This document shows, one piece after another, positions 1-12,113 of a DNA stretch of 64,000 nucleotides (its first letter is position 1; each line of letters opens with the position of its first letter). The DNA is from Chitinophaga rupis (GTDB lineage: Bacteria; Bacteroidota; Bacteroidia; Chitinophagales; Chitinophagaceae): assembly GCF_900109685.1 (NCBI RefSeq), contig NZ_FOBB01000009.1, forward strand, positions 124,001-188,000, given 5' to 3'. The position numbers and the translations under genes were made by a program. A model generated the notes under the pieces. The model did not search any database. It worked only from the letters and a program-made list of their open reading frames with translations, and was not told the DNA's origin.

Positions 1-2
1 TT

Positions 3-2279
3 CCGGAAATTTATGAGGCAGATGGCGTAACACCCAAACAGGTGCCTTATAAGTCCTATGCAGACCAGAACGTGAAGAATTTCTTCCGGGATGGCAGTGT
101 ATATGAAAATGCCATCACCATCTCATCCGGCAGTGAAAAGGGCAACTTTAACGCAGGTTTTTCACATACCATGAATAACGGTATTGTACCGAATAATGAA
201 ATTAACCGTACTTCCATGAACGTGGGCGGTAATATCCGGTTAGATAACAAATTCTATGCAAGCGGTTCCATCAACTATGTGATCACCCGGCAGAAAACGC
301 CGCCGGTGGGCGGTCTTACGGGGTCTATCATGTCTACATTAATGTATGTGCCCACCAGCTACGACCTTACTAATTATCCTTACGAAAATCCAATCGATGG
401 CAGTAACGTGTACGACTATACCGGGGTGGATAATCCCTACTGGTCGGTAAAGCACAGCCTTTCCACCAGTGCGGTAGACCGGTATTATGGTAACCTGGTA
501 TTAGGCTTTGATCCGCTGCCCTGGTTAAATGTGCAGAACACCATTGGCTTTAATGCTTATACTGATCGCAGGATCAGCACACGCGGTAAAGGATCTTCAT
601 CTTATCCCAACGGCAGCATTACATCAGACAATATTTACCGGCAGGAGCTGGATAACACGCTGCTGTTAACCGTTACCCGCCCGCTTAGCGCTGATCTGTC
701 GTTACGCGCCATAGTAGGTAACAACGTAAACCAGCGCTTAACAGACCGTAAGGCATTTTACGGCGATAACATTATTGTAGCGGACCTGATAGATATGAAT
801 AACACCAGCTCCATTACGCCCATCCAGCTAAACAATAACCGCAACATCCTTAAACAGCGTTACTACGCCTTCTTTACGGACATTACGCTGGACTATAAGA
901 ACTTTGCTTCCTTAAACCTGGTAGGCCGTAACGACGTATCCTCCACGCTGCCGGCCAACAACCGCAGCTACTTTTACGGCGGTGTAAATGGATCGCTGGT
1001 GTTTACGGAAGCCTTTCATATGGATAAAGAGATCCTGAATTTTGGTAAGGTAAGGGCCGGTTATACCCGTGTAGGTAACGAGGCATCCCCTTATCAAACG
1101 CAGAGCTTTTACCAGATAAATCCTATACTGGGAGCATCTACCACGCCGGCCAATGTGGGCTTACCATTTACGCCCGCTGGCGGCGCGGTATACAATGTGG
1201 TAACGCAGGCCAATCTGCTTACCAATGCTAACCTGAAACCGGAGTTCATTACAGAGCTTGAATTAGGTACAGAATTGCAGTTCTTCAATAACCGTATAGG
1301 CATTGACTTTACTTACTATAATAAAAGAAGCACTTCCCAGATCTTTGAGGTAACCGCAGCGCCATCCTCCGGTTATACCACGCAGATCCTGAACCTGGGC
1401 GAGGCCACCAATAAAGGAATAGAAGTAGGGTTAAACCTGTCGCCCATACAAACCAGCGGGGGTTTTAACTGGGATATAGGGGCCAACTTTACCCGCAACC
1501 GCAACATCATTAAAGACCTGGGCGGGTATGAGCGCTTCAGCTATGGCGGCACCAATGGTACCAGCAGCGTGCACATTGTAGGCCAGCCCTATGGCTTAAT
1601 ACAAGGTACCGGTTATGCGCGGGATTCGGATGGTGATATCCTCATTGATCCAAACACCGGTAAGCCGTTACAGTCAGGCGCTTTGCTGCCTATCGGCAAT
1701 CCCAATCCTGATTTTATTTTAGGCATCACCAATACCTTCCGTTATAAGAACCTTTCGCTGAATGTATTGTTCGACTGGAAGCAGGGTGGCCAGATCTACT
1801 CCAACACCATTGGGCAAATGATGTCGCGCGGGGTAACCAGGGATACGGAAGACCGTGAGTTCCAGATTGTATCGCCCGGGGTGCTGGGAGATATTAATAC
1901 CCTCACCGCGTTACATGACGCAACCGGGAAAAAGATCCCGAACAATGTAGCCATGTCTTACGAAGATCATTTCTTCAGTGGCGGTATGGGCCCCGGTGGT
2001 GTGAATGAAGGCTCCATCTTTGATGCTACGGTATTCCGCCTGCGTGAGGTATCGCTGGCATATGATCTGCCAAAAAGCCTGCTGGGCAGAACGCCTTTTG
2101 GTTCCGCCTCCATTTCCTTAACCGGCCGTAACCTGTGGTACAACGCACCCAACTTCCCGAAGTATTCCAACTTCGATCCTGAAGTAAGCTCACTGGGTGT
2201 AGGAAACTCACAGGGGTATGATAACCTGGCAGTGCCCACCACAAGGCGTTTTGGCGTGAACCTGAGATGTTCTTTCTGA
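3..2279 (+). CDS. SusC/RagA-type TonB-dependent transporter, 5' truncated by window edge
   Basis: This is the C-terminal ~759 residues of a SusC/RagA-like outer-membrane receptor, whose family is usually about 1000 residues. The reading frame is open from the first complete codon at position 3, so the GTG at 42 is an internal codon and not a start. The signal peptide, carboxypeptidase-like domain and most of the plug lie upstream of the window. What remains is barrel sequence with alternating aromatic strands, beginning near the typical 'SGS..GNF..GFSH' segment and ending in a terminal aromatic residue (RCSF), as barrel proteins do. The susD gene starts 29 bp downstream, so the two should form the usual lidded importer. 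The neighbouring peptidases suggest peptides rather than glycans as cargo; that is inference. Confidence 0.93.
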   Translation, partial: PEIYEADGVTPKQVPYKSYADQNVKNFFRDGSVYENAITISSGSEKGNFNAGFSHTMNNGIVPNNEINRTSMNVGGNIRLDNKFYASGSINYVITRQKTPPVGGLTGSIMSTLMYVPTSYDLTNYPYENPIDGSNVYDYTGVDNPYWSVKHSLSTSAVDRYYGNLVLGFDPLPWLNVQNTIGFNAYTDRRISTRGKGSSSYPNGSITSDNIYRQELDNTLLLTVTRPLSADLSLRAIVGNNVNQRLTDRKAFYGDNIIVADLIDMNNTSSITPIQLNNNRNILKQRYYAFFTDITLDYKNFASLNLVGRNDVSSTLPANNRSYFYGGVNGSLVFTEAFHMDKEILNFGKVRAGYTRVGNEASPYQTQSFYQINPILGASTTPANVGLPFTPAGGAVYNVVTQANLLTNANLKPEFITELELGTELQFFNNRIGIDFTYYNKRSTSQIFEVTAAPSSGYTTQILNLGEATNKGIEVGLNLSPIQTSGGFNWDIGANFTRNRNIIKDLGGYERFSYGGTNGTSSVHIVGQPYGLIQGTGYARDSDGDILIDPNTGKPLQSGALLPIGNPNPDFILGITNTFRYKNLSLNVLFDWKQGGQIYSNTIGQMMSRGVTRDTEDREFQIVSPGVLGDINTLTALHDATGKKIPNNVAMSYEDHFFSGGMGPGGVNEGSIFDATVFRLREVSLAYDLPKSLLGRTPFGSASISLTGRNLWYNAPNFPKYSNFDPEVSSLGVGNSQGYDNLAVPTTRRFGVNLRCSF

Positions 2280-2308
2280 TTTGGGGATATTGATCAATTA
2301 ATCTGATT

Positions 2309-3925
2309 ATGATGACGACAATTAAAAACATAGCATATACATTATTACTGGCCGGTATTATACCGGTAGCAGGCGGGTGTAATAAGTTTGTGGATATTAA
2401 TACCGATCCCAATAATCCAACCACCGCGGAGCTGTCGTTGCTGCTGCCTTCTACAGAAGTATCCATGGCAGCTAACATGTACCAGCTGAATAGCGGCACC
2501 TCCACCTTTATGCAGCACATGGTATCCTCTGCTGCTTTAAGCCGCTACCAGCAGGCCGGCAATAGCTTTGATGATTCGTGGAACGGCTTTTACAGCCAAA
2601 CGCTGAACGACCTGGAAACCATCATCAAAACCGGTACGGAAGAAGAGCAGTGGGGCTATGTAGCCATTGCCAAGCTGGAAAAAGCATACCTGGTAAGCCT
2701 GATGGTGGATATGTGGGGCGATATACCTTATTCGGAAACGCAGCAGGGGCAGGAGAATGTAAGCCCTGCCTTTGAAAAGGGAGCGGAGATCTATCCCAAG
2801 CTGCTGGTAATGATAGACGAAGCCATTGCAGATGCCGGGAAGGTAACCGCCAACAGCCTGGTACCATCTACCTCCGATATGATCTATGGCGGTCTTAAAA
2901 CCTCCTGGATCAGCATGGCCAATTCGCTGAAGCTAAAGCTGCATAACCAGCTACGGCTGGTAGATCCTGCAGCATCTGCCGCAGCCATTAAAGCGCTTAT
3001 AGCAGATCCGTCTACCCTCATAGGCGGTACCTCCAACTCTAACGGTGCGGATTACACGTTTAAGTTCGGTCCTAACCAGAACCCGAATAACCGGCATCCC
3101 TGGCACCGTTCAGAATACCAGGGCAGCAAGAACTTTTATATGTGCCAGGCGCTGATAGACCTATTGTTTGATAATGATGATCCCCGTTTGCGTTACTACG
3201 TTATCCGCCAGAATGCAACAGCAGGTTTGAACAACTCTACTAACAGTAACGGTTACTACGGCCGTAACCCGGGCGATGGTACGGCGGCGCCTGCGGATCT
3301 GAACCGCCGCTCAACCTTTGGTATTTACCCGGCCGGTGGTTTGTATGATAATGCACCCATTAATAACCTGCCCGTCACTAACCTGTTCCTCACCAATACG
3401 GGCGCTACCGGTACCTTAAAGGTGGTAACGGTAACAGACGGCACCGGCGCAGGTATTATTCCCTACATCACCAATGCCATGGTAAAGTTCATTCGTGCTG
3501 AGGCAGCGCTCACCTTAAATACCGGTGATGATGCGCGGCAGGCCTTCCGGGATGGTATTACCGCCCACCTGGCCAGTGTAAGCGCCTATGCATCCTCCAA
3601 CGGGGGCGCTATTATACCGCCTGCCAGCATTAGCAGCTTTGCAGATGCGCTGTTAGCTAAATATGATGCAGCAGATAATGCCGGTAAGCTGGCCCTGGTA
3701 ATGACACAGAAATACATAGCAGATTATGGCAACGGTATGGAAGCGTATAACGACTATCGCAGAACCGCCTTACCCGTATTACGCACGCCACTGTCGCCAT
3801 TGAACACCTTCCCGCTGCGGCTGTACTATTCCGAAACGGAGCTAACCGCCAACACCAGCCTGGGAGGCAATACCAGCCAGTTGCAGATAGCGCAGCAAAC
3901 TACGCCTGTGTTCTGGGATAAATAG
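2309..3925 (+). CDS. SusD/RagB-like outer-membrane lipoprotein (SusD-like_2 type)
   Basis: The protein has 538 residues and is the surface-exposed substrate-binding partner of the SusC protein encoded just upstream. The N-terminus is a lipoprotein signal with a lipobox ending at Cys24 (VAGGC), followed by the 'NKFVDINTDPNNP' start typical of the SusD-like_2 branch. The body is helical and TPR-like, and the C-terminus has the usual 'NDYRRTALPVL' and 'PLRLYYSETE' segments. Starts at 2309 or 2312 (tandem ATG) are equivalent. The SusD-like_2 branch is often found next to peptidases, which fits the M20 and M14 genes downstream. Ligand specificity cannot be read from the sequence. Confidence 0.93.
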   Translation: MMTTIKNIAYTLLLAGIIPVAGGCNKFVDINTDPNNPTTAELSLLLPSTEVSMAANMYQLNSGTSTFMQHMVSSAALSRYQQAGNSFDDSWNGFYSQTLNDLETIIKTGTEEEQWGYVAIAKLEKAYLVSLMVDMWGDIPYSETQQGQENVSPAFEKGAEIYPKLLVMIDEAIADAGKVTANSLVPSTSDMIYGGLKTSWISMANSLKLKLHNQLRLVDPAASAAAIKALIADPSTLIGGTSNSNGADYTFKFGPNQNPNNRHPWHRSEYQGSKNFYMCQALIDLLFDNDDPRLRYYVIRQNATAGLNNSTNSNGYYGRNPGDGTAAPADLNRRSTFGIYPAGGLYDNAPINNLPVTNLFLTNTGATGTLKVVTVTDGTGAGIIPYITNAMVKFIRAEAALTLNTGDDARQAFRDGITAHLASVSAYASSNGGAIIPPASISSFADALLAKYDAADNAGKLALVMTQKYIADYGNGMEAYNDYRRTALPVLRTPLSPLNTFPLRLYYSETELTANTSLGGNTSQLQIAQQTTPVFWDK

Positions 3926-3959
3926 TATTAAAAATTTACGGTCATTAAATTATAATCAG

Positions 3960-4586
3960 ATGAAGCGTTTAGTAGTAATAGTTATCCTGTTAATAGGTGC
4001 ATGGAGCGTGAATTCCTGTAAAAAGGCGCATTATGAATGGGAGGATTATCAATATACCGCCGTACCCATTGTAATAATAGATACCACTAAAACGGCATTG
4101 CCTACACGCCAGGCTGGTAAGGTGGCCTTCTTTAATTTGAAAGATGATAACCTGGCCAATGAGCAGTTTGCCTTTACCCTTAACTGGGAAGGGTTTGGTA
4201 AGGCCACGGTAACCTCTATAGAAGTATATGCCAGCTATAACAAGGCAGAGTCCAGCGTGCCGGCATACCCGCTGGTAATATCATCGCCCGGTAACCAGTA
4301 CACCAATATTGCCCAGTTTCCGCTGCCCAGCATTGTAGGTACCAATGATCATTTGTATGAAACGGTGACCACTTTTCCAAAATCATACTCCTTCACTGCC
4401 GCAGAGTTAGCAGCCATGAACCAGGTAAGTTTAAGCAATGTGAAGGTAAATGACTATTTCCTTTTTAAATTTATACTGAACCTGGGCGACGGCCGCAGGA
4501 TCGTAACTTTCTTTAACAACATTTGTGACGAAGCAAGGGGAGAACCCGGTGATTGCCGTGTTGGTGTAAGGTTTAAGAATCTTTAA
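3960..4586 (+). CDS. Small lipoprotein of the SusCD locus, unknown fold
   Basis: The product has 208 residues and no family I can name. It begins with a lipoprotein signal peptide, with the lipobox Cys at residue 20 (VNSC), followed by Lys-Lys. The rest is a beta-rich soluble domain with two Cys near the C-terminus (residues ~190 and ~200) that could pair. It starts 34 bp after susD and ends 41 bp before the M20 peptidase start, so it is probably co-transcribed. Small lipoproteins in this position of Sus-like loci commonly act as accessory surface binding proteins; that role is inferred from position only. Confidence 0.75.
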   Translation: MKRLVVIVILLIGAWSVNSCKKAHYEWEDYQYTAVPIVIIDTTKTALPTRQAGKVAFFNLKDDNLANEQFAFTLNWEGFGKATVTSIEVYASYNKAESSVPAYPLVISSPGNQYTNIAQFPLPSIVGTNDHLYETVTTFPKSYSFTAAELAAMNQVSLSNVKVNDYFLFKFILNLGDGRRIVTFFNNICDEARGEPGDCRVGVRFKNL

Positions 4587-4627
4587 TAATGCTTCAGGGC
4601 TCTTTAAAAAGAAATGAAAATAATTAT

Positions 4628-5917
4628 ATGCGGAAATTAGTAAAGGAAACCTTATTGGCAGCCGTGCTGCTGCAAGCCGGTGCAGCGCTATATGCCCAGG
4701 ATAAACAGTACACAACAGAAATAAAAGCGCTGGCAGATAAGCCGGCCGTTAAAAAAGCATTCCAGTCTATCATTGATATGGAGCCGCAAACGCTCAGCGA
4801 TCACCTGATGCTAACAGAAATTGCAGCGCCGCCTTTTAAGGAAATGAAACGCGCAGAAAAGTATGCAGCCATGATGAAGGCCGCTGGCGCGGATTCTGTG
4901 TGGATTGATAATGTAGGCAATGTGCTGGCCAAACGCAAAGGTAAGAACGGCAAAAAGGTAGTAGTGCTGGAAGGCCACCTGGATACGGTTTTCCCGGAAG
5001 GAACAGATGTAACGGTAAAGCATAGGGGCGACACACTGGCCGCCCCGGGTATTATAGACGATACCCGCGCGCTGGCCATGGTGCTTACGGTGTTAAAAGC
5101 CATGGAAAAGAATAGTATTGAAACAGAGGCAGATGTGCTGTTCTGCGGTGTGGTAGGGGAAGAGGGGCAGGGTGATCTGCGGGGCGTAAAGAACCTATTC
5201 AGCGATAAAGGCCCCGGTAAAATAGATGCCTACATTGCCATTGACGGCTGGGATACGGAAAGCATTACGCACCGCGGATTAGGCTCCCATCGTTATAATA
5301 TCATGTTCAAAGGCCCGGGCGGCCATTCCTCCGGCGCTTTTGGCCTGGCTAATCCGCACAATGCATTAGGCCGCGCCATTCATTACTGGGCCGTAGCAGC
5401 CGACAGCTTAACCCGGCAGCCGGGCGAAAGGCTTACCTATAATGTAGGCGTAATAGGCGGCGGTACTTCTGTAAACTCTATTCCTTTTGAATCGTGGATG
5501 GAAGTGGATATGCGCTCAGAAAGCCCGGAGCGTGTAGCCGCTGCCGATAAGCTGCTGCAGGAGGCAGTGCAGCGGGGTTTGCTGGAAGAGAACCAGATGA
5601 AACGCGCCGGCGCAGATCTGACTGTAGATGTAAAGCTGATAGGCGACCGCCCCTCCGGCGGCTTAGACAGTAACCTGGCCGTTATACAACGCGCAAAGGC
5701 AGCCATTGCATTCATTGGCGGATCACCTAAATTACGCGTAGGCTCTACCAATTCCAATATCCCCATTTCCAAAGGCATACCGGCCATTACCATGGGTAGC
5801 GGCGGTAAGGGCGGTAACGCACATGCCCTGCAGGAGTGGTGGATCAATGATAATGGTTACCTGGCCATACAGCGTACCCTGTTGGTATTGCTGGCAGAAG
5901 CAGGCATAGCAAAATAA
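4628..5917 (+). CDS. M20-family zinc aminoacylase/peptidase, secreted
   Basis: This 429-residue M20/M28-clan metallopeptidase probably trims peptides in the periplasm. The start at 4628 is chosen over 4589 because the signal peptide (MRKLVKE... ending LYAQ) begins there. Expected di-zinc ligands and catalytic residues are visible: H117 and D119 in GHLDT, D144/D145 in GIIDDT, the Glu pair E178-E179 in GEEG, and the late H399 in NAHALQEW. A lid/dimerisation domain with 'GPGGHSSG' lies between them. All signature residues are present, so the enzyme is probably active. It lies between the SusCD-lipoprotein genes and two M14 genes, which supports a peptide-utilisation operon. The exact substrate (dipeptide, tripeptide or acyl amino acid) is not evident. 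Confidence 0.9.
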   Translation: MRKLVKETLLAAVLLQAGAALYAQDKQYTTEIKALADKPAVKKAFQSIIDMEPQTLSDHLMLTEIAAPPFKEMKRAEKYAAMMKAAGADSVWIDNVGNVLAKRKGKNGKKVVVLEGHLDTVFPEGTDVTVKHRGDTLAAPGIIDDTRALAMVLTVLKAMEKNSIETEADVLFCGVVGEEGQGDLRGVKNLFSDKGPGKIDAYIAIDGWDTESITHRGLGSHRYNIMFKGPGGHSSGAFGLANPHNALGRAIHYWAVAADSLTRQPGERLTYNVGVIGGGTSVNSIPFESWMEVDMRSESPERVAAADKLLQEAVQRGLLEENQMKRAGADLTVDVKLIGDRPSGGLDSNLAVIQRAKAAIAFIGGSPKLRVGSTNSNIPISKGIPAITMGSGGKGGNAHALQEWWINDNGYLAIQRTLLVLLAEAGIAK

Positions 5918-5981
5918 AATAACGCCGCTAAAATACCACGTCAAAAACACACTGCTAACTTCACATTCATATTGCTGAATT

Positions 5982-8738
5982 ATGAGAAACAAATTTTACT
6001 GCCTGTTAACCCTGCCATTGCTCAGCGCAGTCATGGCATGGGGGCAAACTGTTCCCTCACCAAAGGAACACTTTGGGTTTAACATCGGCGATGACTACAA
6101 ACTGGCTAACTACACGCAAACAGCAGCCTACTTTAAAAAGCTGGCCGCTTCTGACCGCACGCAGCTGGTGGATATCGGAATGACGGAAGAAGGCCGCCAC
6201 CAGTACATGCTCATCGTATCCTCCCCGGAGAATATTAAGAACCTGAAACGTTATAAAGAGCTTTCTCAACAACTGGCGCATGCAAAAGGGCTTACGGACG
6301 AGCAAGCACGTAGCCTGGCCGCTGAAGGCAAATCCGTAATATGGATCGACGGCGGCCTGCATGCTACAGAAGTAGTAGGCGCGCACCAGTTAATTGAAAC
6401 CATGTACCAGCTGGTAACCCGTACGGATGCGGAAACCATGAACATCCTGAACAACGACATCATTCTGCTTACCCATGCCAACCCGGACGGGCAGGAGCTG
6501 GTATCTGACTGGTATATGCGCGAAGCGGATCCTAAAAAACGCGCCAGCAACATACCACGCCTGTACGAAAAATATGTGGGGCACGATAATAACCGTGACT
6601 TTTACATGATGAACATGAAGGAGAGCCAGAACATCAGCCGCCAGCTGTATGTGGAGTGGCTGCCGCAGATCATGTATAACCACCACCAGCGCGGACCCGC
6701 AGGCTCTGTGCTGGCAGGCCCCCCGTACCGCGATCCGTTCAACTATGTATTTGATCCGCTGATCGTAACCAGTATTGATGCCGTAGGCGCCGCCATGAAC
6801 AACCGCCTGAATGTGGAAGGTAAGCCGGGTTACACCCAGCGCGCAGGCTCCCAGTTCTCAACCTGGTGGAATGGTGGTTTGCGTACTGCCCCTTACTTTC
6901 ATAACATGATAGGCCTGCTCACAGAGATCATAGGTAATCCCACGCCGGAAACCGTACCGCTGGTGCCGGAGCGCCTGATCCCTAATGGTGCTACGCCTAA
7001 CCCAATAGTGCCGCAGGTATGGCATTTCCGCCAGTCAATCGATTATTCTGTGTCGCTGAACTACGCCGTGCTTGATTATGCCGCCCGTTACAGAACAGAA
7101 CTGCTGTATAATATTTATAAAATGGGCAGGAACTCCATTGACCGTGGCAGCCGCGATAACTGGACATTCTATCCGAAATACATAGACAGCATACAGGCTG
7201 TATCCAAAGCAGACAAGAAGAAAAAAGATACGGCAGCAGCTGCAGCAGAAGGAGAGGAGGGCGGCGAATTTTCCTTTGGCCGGGAAGATACCATTGCCAA
7301 TAAGTACTACAGCATGATCTTAAAAGATCCTAAGCTGCGCGATGCACGGGCATATATTATACCTGCGGATCAGCCGGATTTTCCCACGGCTATACGTTTC
7401 CTGAATGCGCTGATCCTGTCCGGTATTGAAGTGCAAAAAGCACCGGCCGCTTTTACTGCAGGTGGTAAAAGCTATCCCGCTGGTTCTTATATCGTTAGAA
7501 CAGACCAGGCTTTCCGTCCGCATGTAATTGATATGTTTGAACCGCAGGATCATCCGAATGATTTCCAGTATCCCGGTGGCCCGCCCATCCGGCCATATGA
7601 TGCTGCCGGCTGGACCTTAGCTTTCCAGATGGGCATAAAATTCGATCGCATCCTGGATGCCGTGGACGGTCAGTTTCAGCAGGTGCCTTATGGCGAGCTG
7701 CAATCACCACCCAAACAATCCGTAGCCGCAGCCAAAGTGGGTTACCTGATAGATCCGCGCATTAACAATGCATTTATAGTAGTAAATGATCTGCTGAAAG
7801 CAGGTGTAAAAGTATACCGCATACCCGCAGGTGGCGCCTATTATATCCCGGTGGCTGCCAAAGCACAGGCTATACTGGAAAAAGATGCAGCGGATTTTGG
7901 TATAACCGTTACCGGTACTGATCAAAAACCAGCTGCGCTGACAGCCCTGTCGCCCATGAAGATCGCCATCTGGAATAACTACGGCGGTTCCATACCGGCC
8001 GGCTGGATGTTGTGGTTAATGGAGCAATATCATTTCTCTGCAGAATTTATTTATTCCAAAGCCATTGATGCCGGCGGCTTAAAGAAGAAGTATGATGTGA
8101 TCATTTTCCCAACCGGCGCTATCCCGGATACGGGTAAGCCTAAACGCGCACCCCGCATGGGCGGTAATGAAAGCAAACCACCTAAGCCGGAAGATCTGCC
8201 TGCGCAGTACCGTGGCTGGTTAGGCAAGATCAATGCAGATACCTCCATACCGCAGTTAAAAAAATTCCTGGAAGAAGGCGGAGAGATAGTAACCATTGGT
8301 ACCAGCACCAACCTGGCCTATCACCTGAAGCTGCCGGTGCAAAGCGCATTAATGGAAAAGAACAGTAAAGGAGTGATGAAGCCATTAGCCGGTTCCAAAT
8401 ATTACATTCCGGGAAGCTTACTAACCGCTTCATTAGATACTACAGCTGTTGAAAACTATGGCATGCCAGCCAGCAATGATGTATACTTTGACCGTAGCCC
8501 GGTGTTTAAGCTCAGCGGCGAAGCAGGCGGTATTAAGAAACTGATGTGGTTCCCTACTGATAAGCCGCTGCACAGCGGCTGGGCCTGGGGACAGCAATAC
8601 CTGAAAGATGGCGTAGCTGCTTTTGTAGCGCCCGTAGGTAAAGGCAAGCTGTATGCCTTTGGGCCGGAGATCACTTTCCGCGGACAATCACACAGCACCT
8701 TTAAGCTACTATTTAACCAGCTATATAAACAAAATTAA
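5982..8738 (+). CDS. M14-family zinc carboxypeptidase, secreted (copy 1)
   Basis: The protein has 918 residues, with a signal peptide ending near residue 21 (AWGQ). The N-terminal M14 carboxypeptidase domain spans about residues 30-390. It shows the HxxE zinc pair (H127 and E130 in GGLHATE), the substrate-binding NNRD motif and the third zinc ligand in MYNHH (H234 or H235). A 'LLTEIIG' segment may carry the catalytic Glu. The C-terminal half holds a Rossmann-like, class I amidotransferase-like domain (about 650-800, 'IAIWNNYGGS' and 'GGEIVTIGTSTN'), usual in large Bacteroidota M14 proteins. A Lys/Asp/Ala-rich linker (about 405-425) separates the halves. The gene starts 64 bp after the M20 gene and is followed by a paralogue. 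It likely removes C-terminal residues from imported or external peptides. Confidence 0.92.
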   Translation: MRNKFYCLLTLPLLSAVMAWGQTVPSPKEHFGFNIGDDYKLANYTQTAAYFKKLAASDRTQLVDIGMTEEGRHQYMLIVSSPENIKNLKRYKELSQQLAHAKGLTDEQARSLAAEGKSVIWIDGGLHATEVVGAHQLIETMYQLVTRTDAETMNILNNDIILLTHANPDGQELVSDWYMREADPKKRASNIPRLYEKYVGHDNNRDFYMMNMKESQNISRQLYVEWLPQIMYNHHQRGPAGSVLAGPPYRDPFNYVFDPLIVTSIDAVGAAMNNRLNVEGKPGYTQRAGSQFSTWWNGGLRTAPYFHNMIGLLTEIIGNPTPETVPLVPERLIPNGATPNPIVPQVWHFRQSIDYSVSLNYAVLDYAARYRTELLYNIYKMGRNSIDRGSRDNWTFYPKYIDSIQAVSKADKKKKDTAAAAAEGEEGGEFSFGREDTIANKYYSMILKDPKLRDARAYIIPADQPDFPTAIRFLNALILSGIEVQKAPAAFTAGGKSYPAGSYIVRTDQAFRPHVIDMFEPQDHPNDFQYPGGPPIRPYDAAGWTLAFQMGIKFDRILDAVDGQFQQVPYGELQSPPKQSVAAAKVGYLIDPRINNAFIVVNDLLKAGVKVYRIPAGGAYYIPVAAKAQAILEKDAADFGITVTGTDQKPAALTALSPMKIAIWNNYGGSIPAGWMLWLMEQYHFSAEFIYSKAIDAGGLKKKYDVIIFPTGAIPDTGKPKRAPRMGGNESKPPKPEDLPAQYRGWLGKINADTSIPQLKKFLEEGGEIVTIGTSTNLAYHLKLPVQSALMEKNSKGVMKPLAGSKYYIPGSLLTASLDTTAVENYGMPASNDVYFDRSPVFKLSGEAGGIKKLMWFPTDKPLHSGWAWGQQYLKDGVAAFVAPVGKGKLYAFGPEITFRGQSHSTFKLLFNQLYKQN

Positions 8739-8840
8739 GATTGAGGGGTTTGTCCATTTAAGGACCTGAAGGTTTTAATGCTGTACTCCGTCACCCTTTT
8801 AATGGCGAACCCTCAATTTTTTACACTCAAAATAAGGCGC

Positions 8841-11630
<2,790 letters not shown>

Positions 11631-11665
11631 GAGAAGAAGACCATAGTTATAAGCGAGTGATGACC

Positions 11666-11720
11666 AGGGGCAAATATTTGCATGTTTGAAAAAATGTGCG
11701 GATGTTTGCCCCTCTTTTAT
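11666..11720 (+). terminator. Rho-independent terminator of the peptidase operon
   Basis: A perfect 9-bp outer stem (AGGGGCAAA with TTTGCCCCT) encloses about 12 further pairs, several of them G-T, around a short A-rich loop. A T-rich tract follows from 11714. It lies 35 bp after the second M14 stop and should end the Sus/peptidase transcript. Confidence 0.8.
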
Positions 11721-12113
11721 TGATTGATGGGTGATGTAATAAAACAGGTAGGCATAACAAAAGTAGTATGACTTTTTCGGACAAAAATTTGCATAATCCG
11801 ATAAATATCTAAATCTTTGTTTCCGGAATCTTTTATACCTATGTAGATAATTGTGCGCTTTAGCCCTTTTACTACCCGAATATGAAATATCAGGACAATA
11901 CACAAGAGATAGTAACCCGGAATTAAAGATCAAATGGTTACCCTATACTGTGAAACAAGCGTAAACAGCTAAATCTCCCTGTTTTTCCCTGTTACAGTAT
12001 CCATTATTGTCATTTTTAAATGCTAGCAATAGCAATCCATGTGAATTTAATGTGCGTTATGCACGCGGGATCCGCATGCATGAACAGTAAGGAATATGTA
12101 ATAACACATTGTT
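11721..12113 (+). other. 393-bp non-coding leader/promoter region before the RHS operon
   Basis: No convincing gene is visible here. Short frames on the minus strand are extensions of antisense frames over the M14 gene. The stretch is AT-rich and must hold the promoter of the six-gene operon that follows. I could not find an exact match to the Bacteroidota -33/-7 consensus close to the start codon, so the leader may be long. Confidence 0.5.
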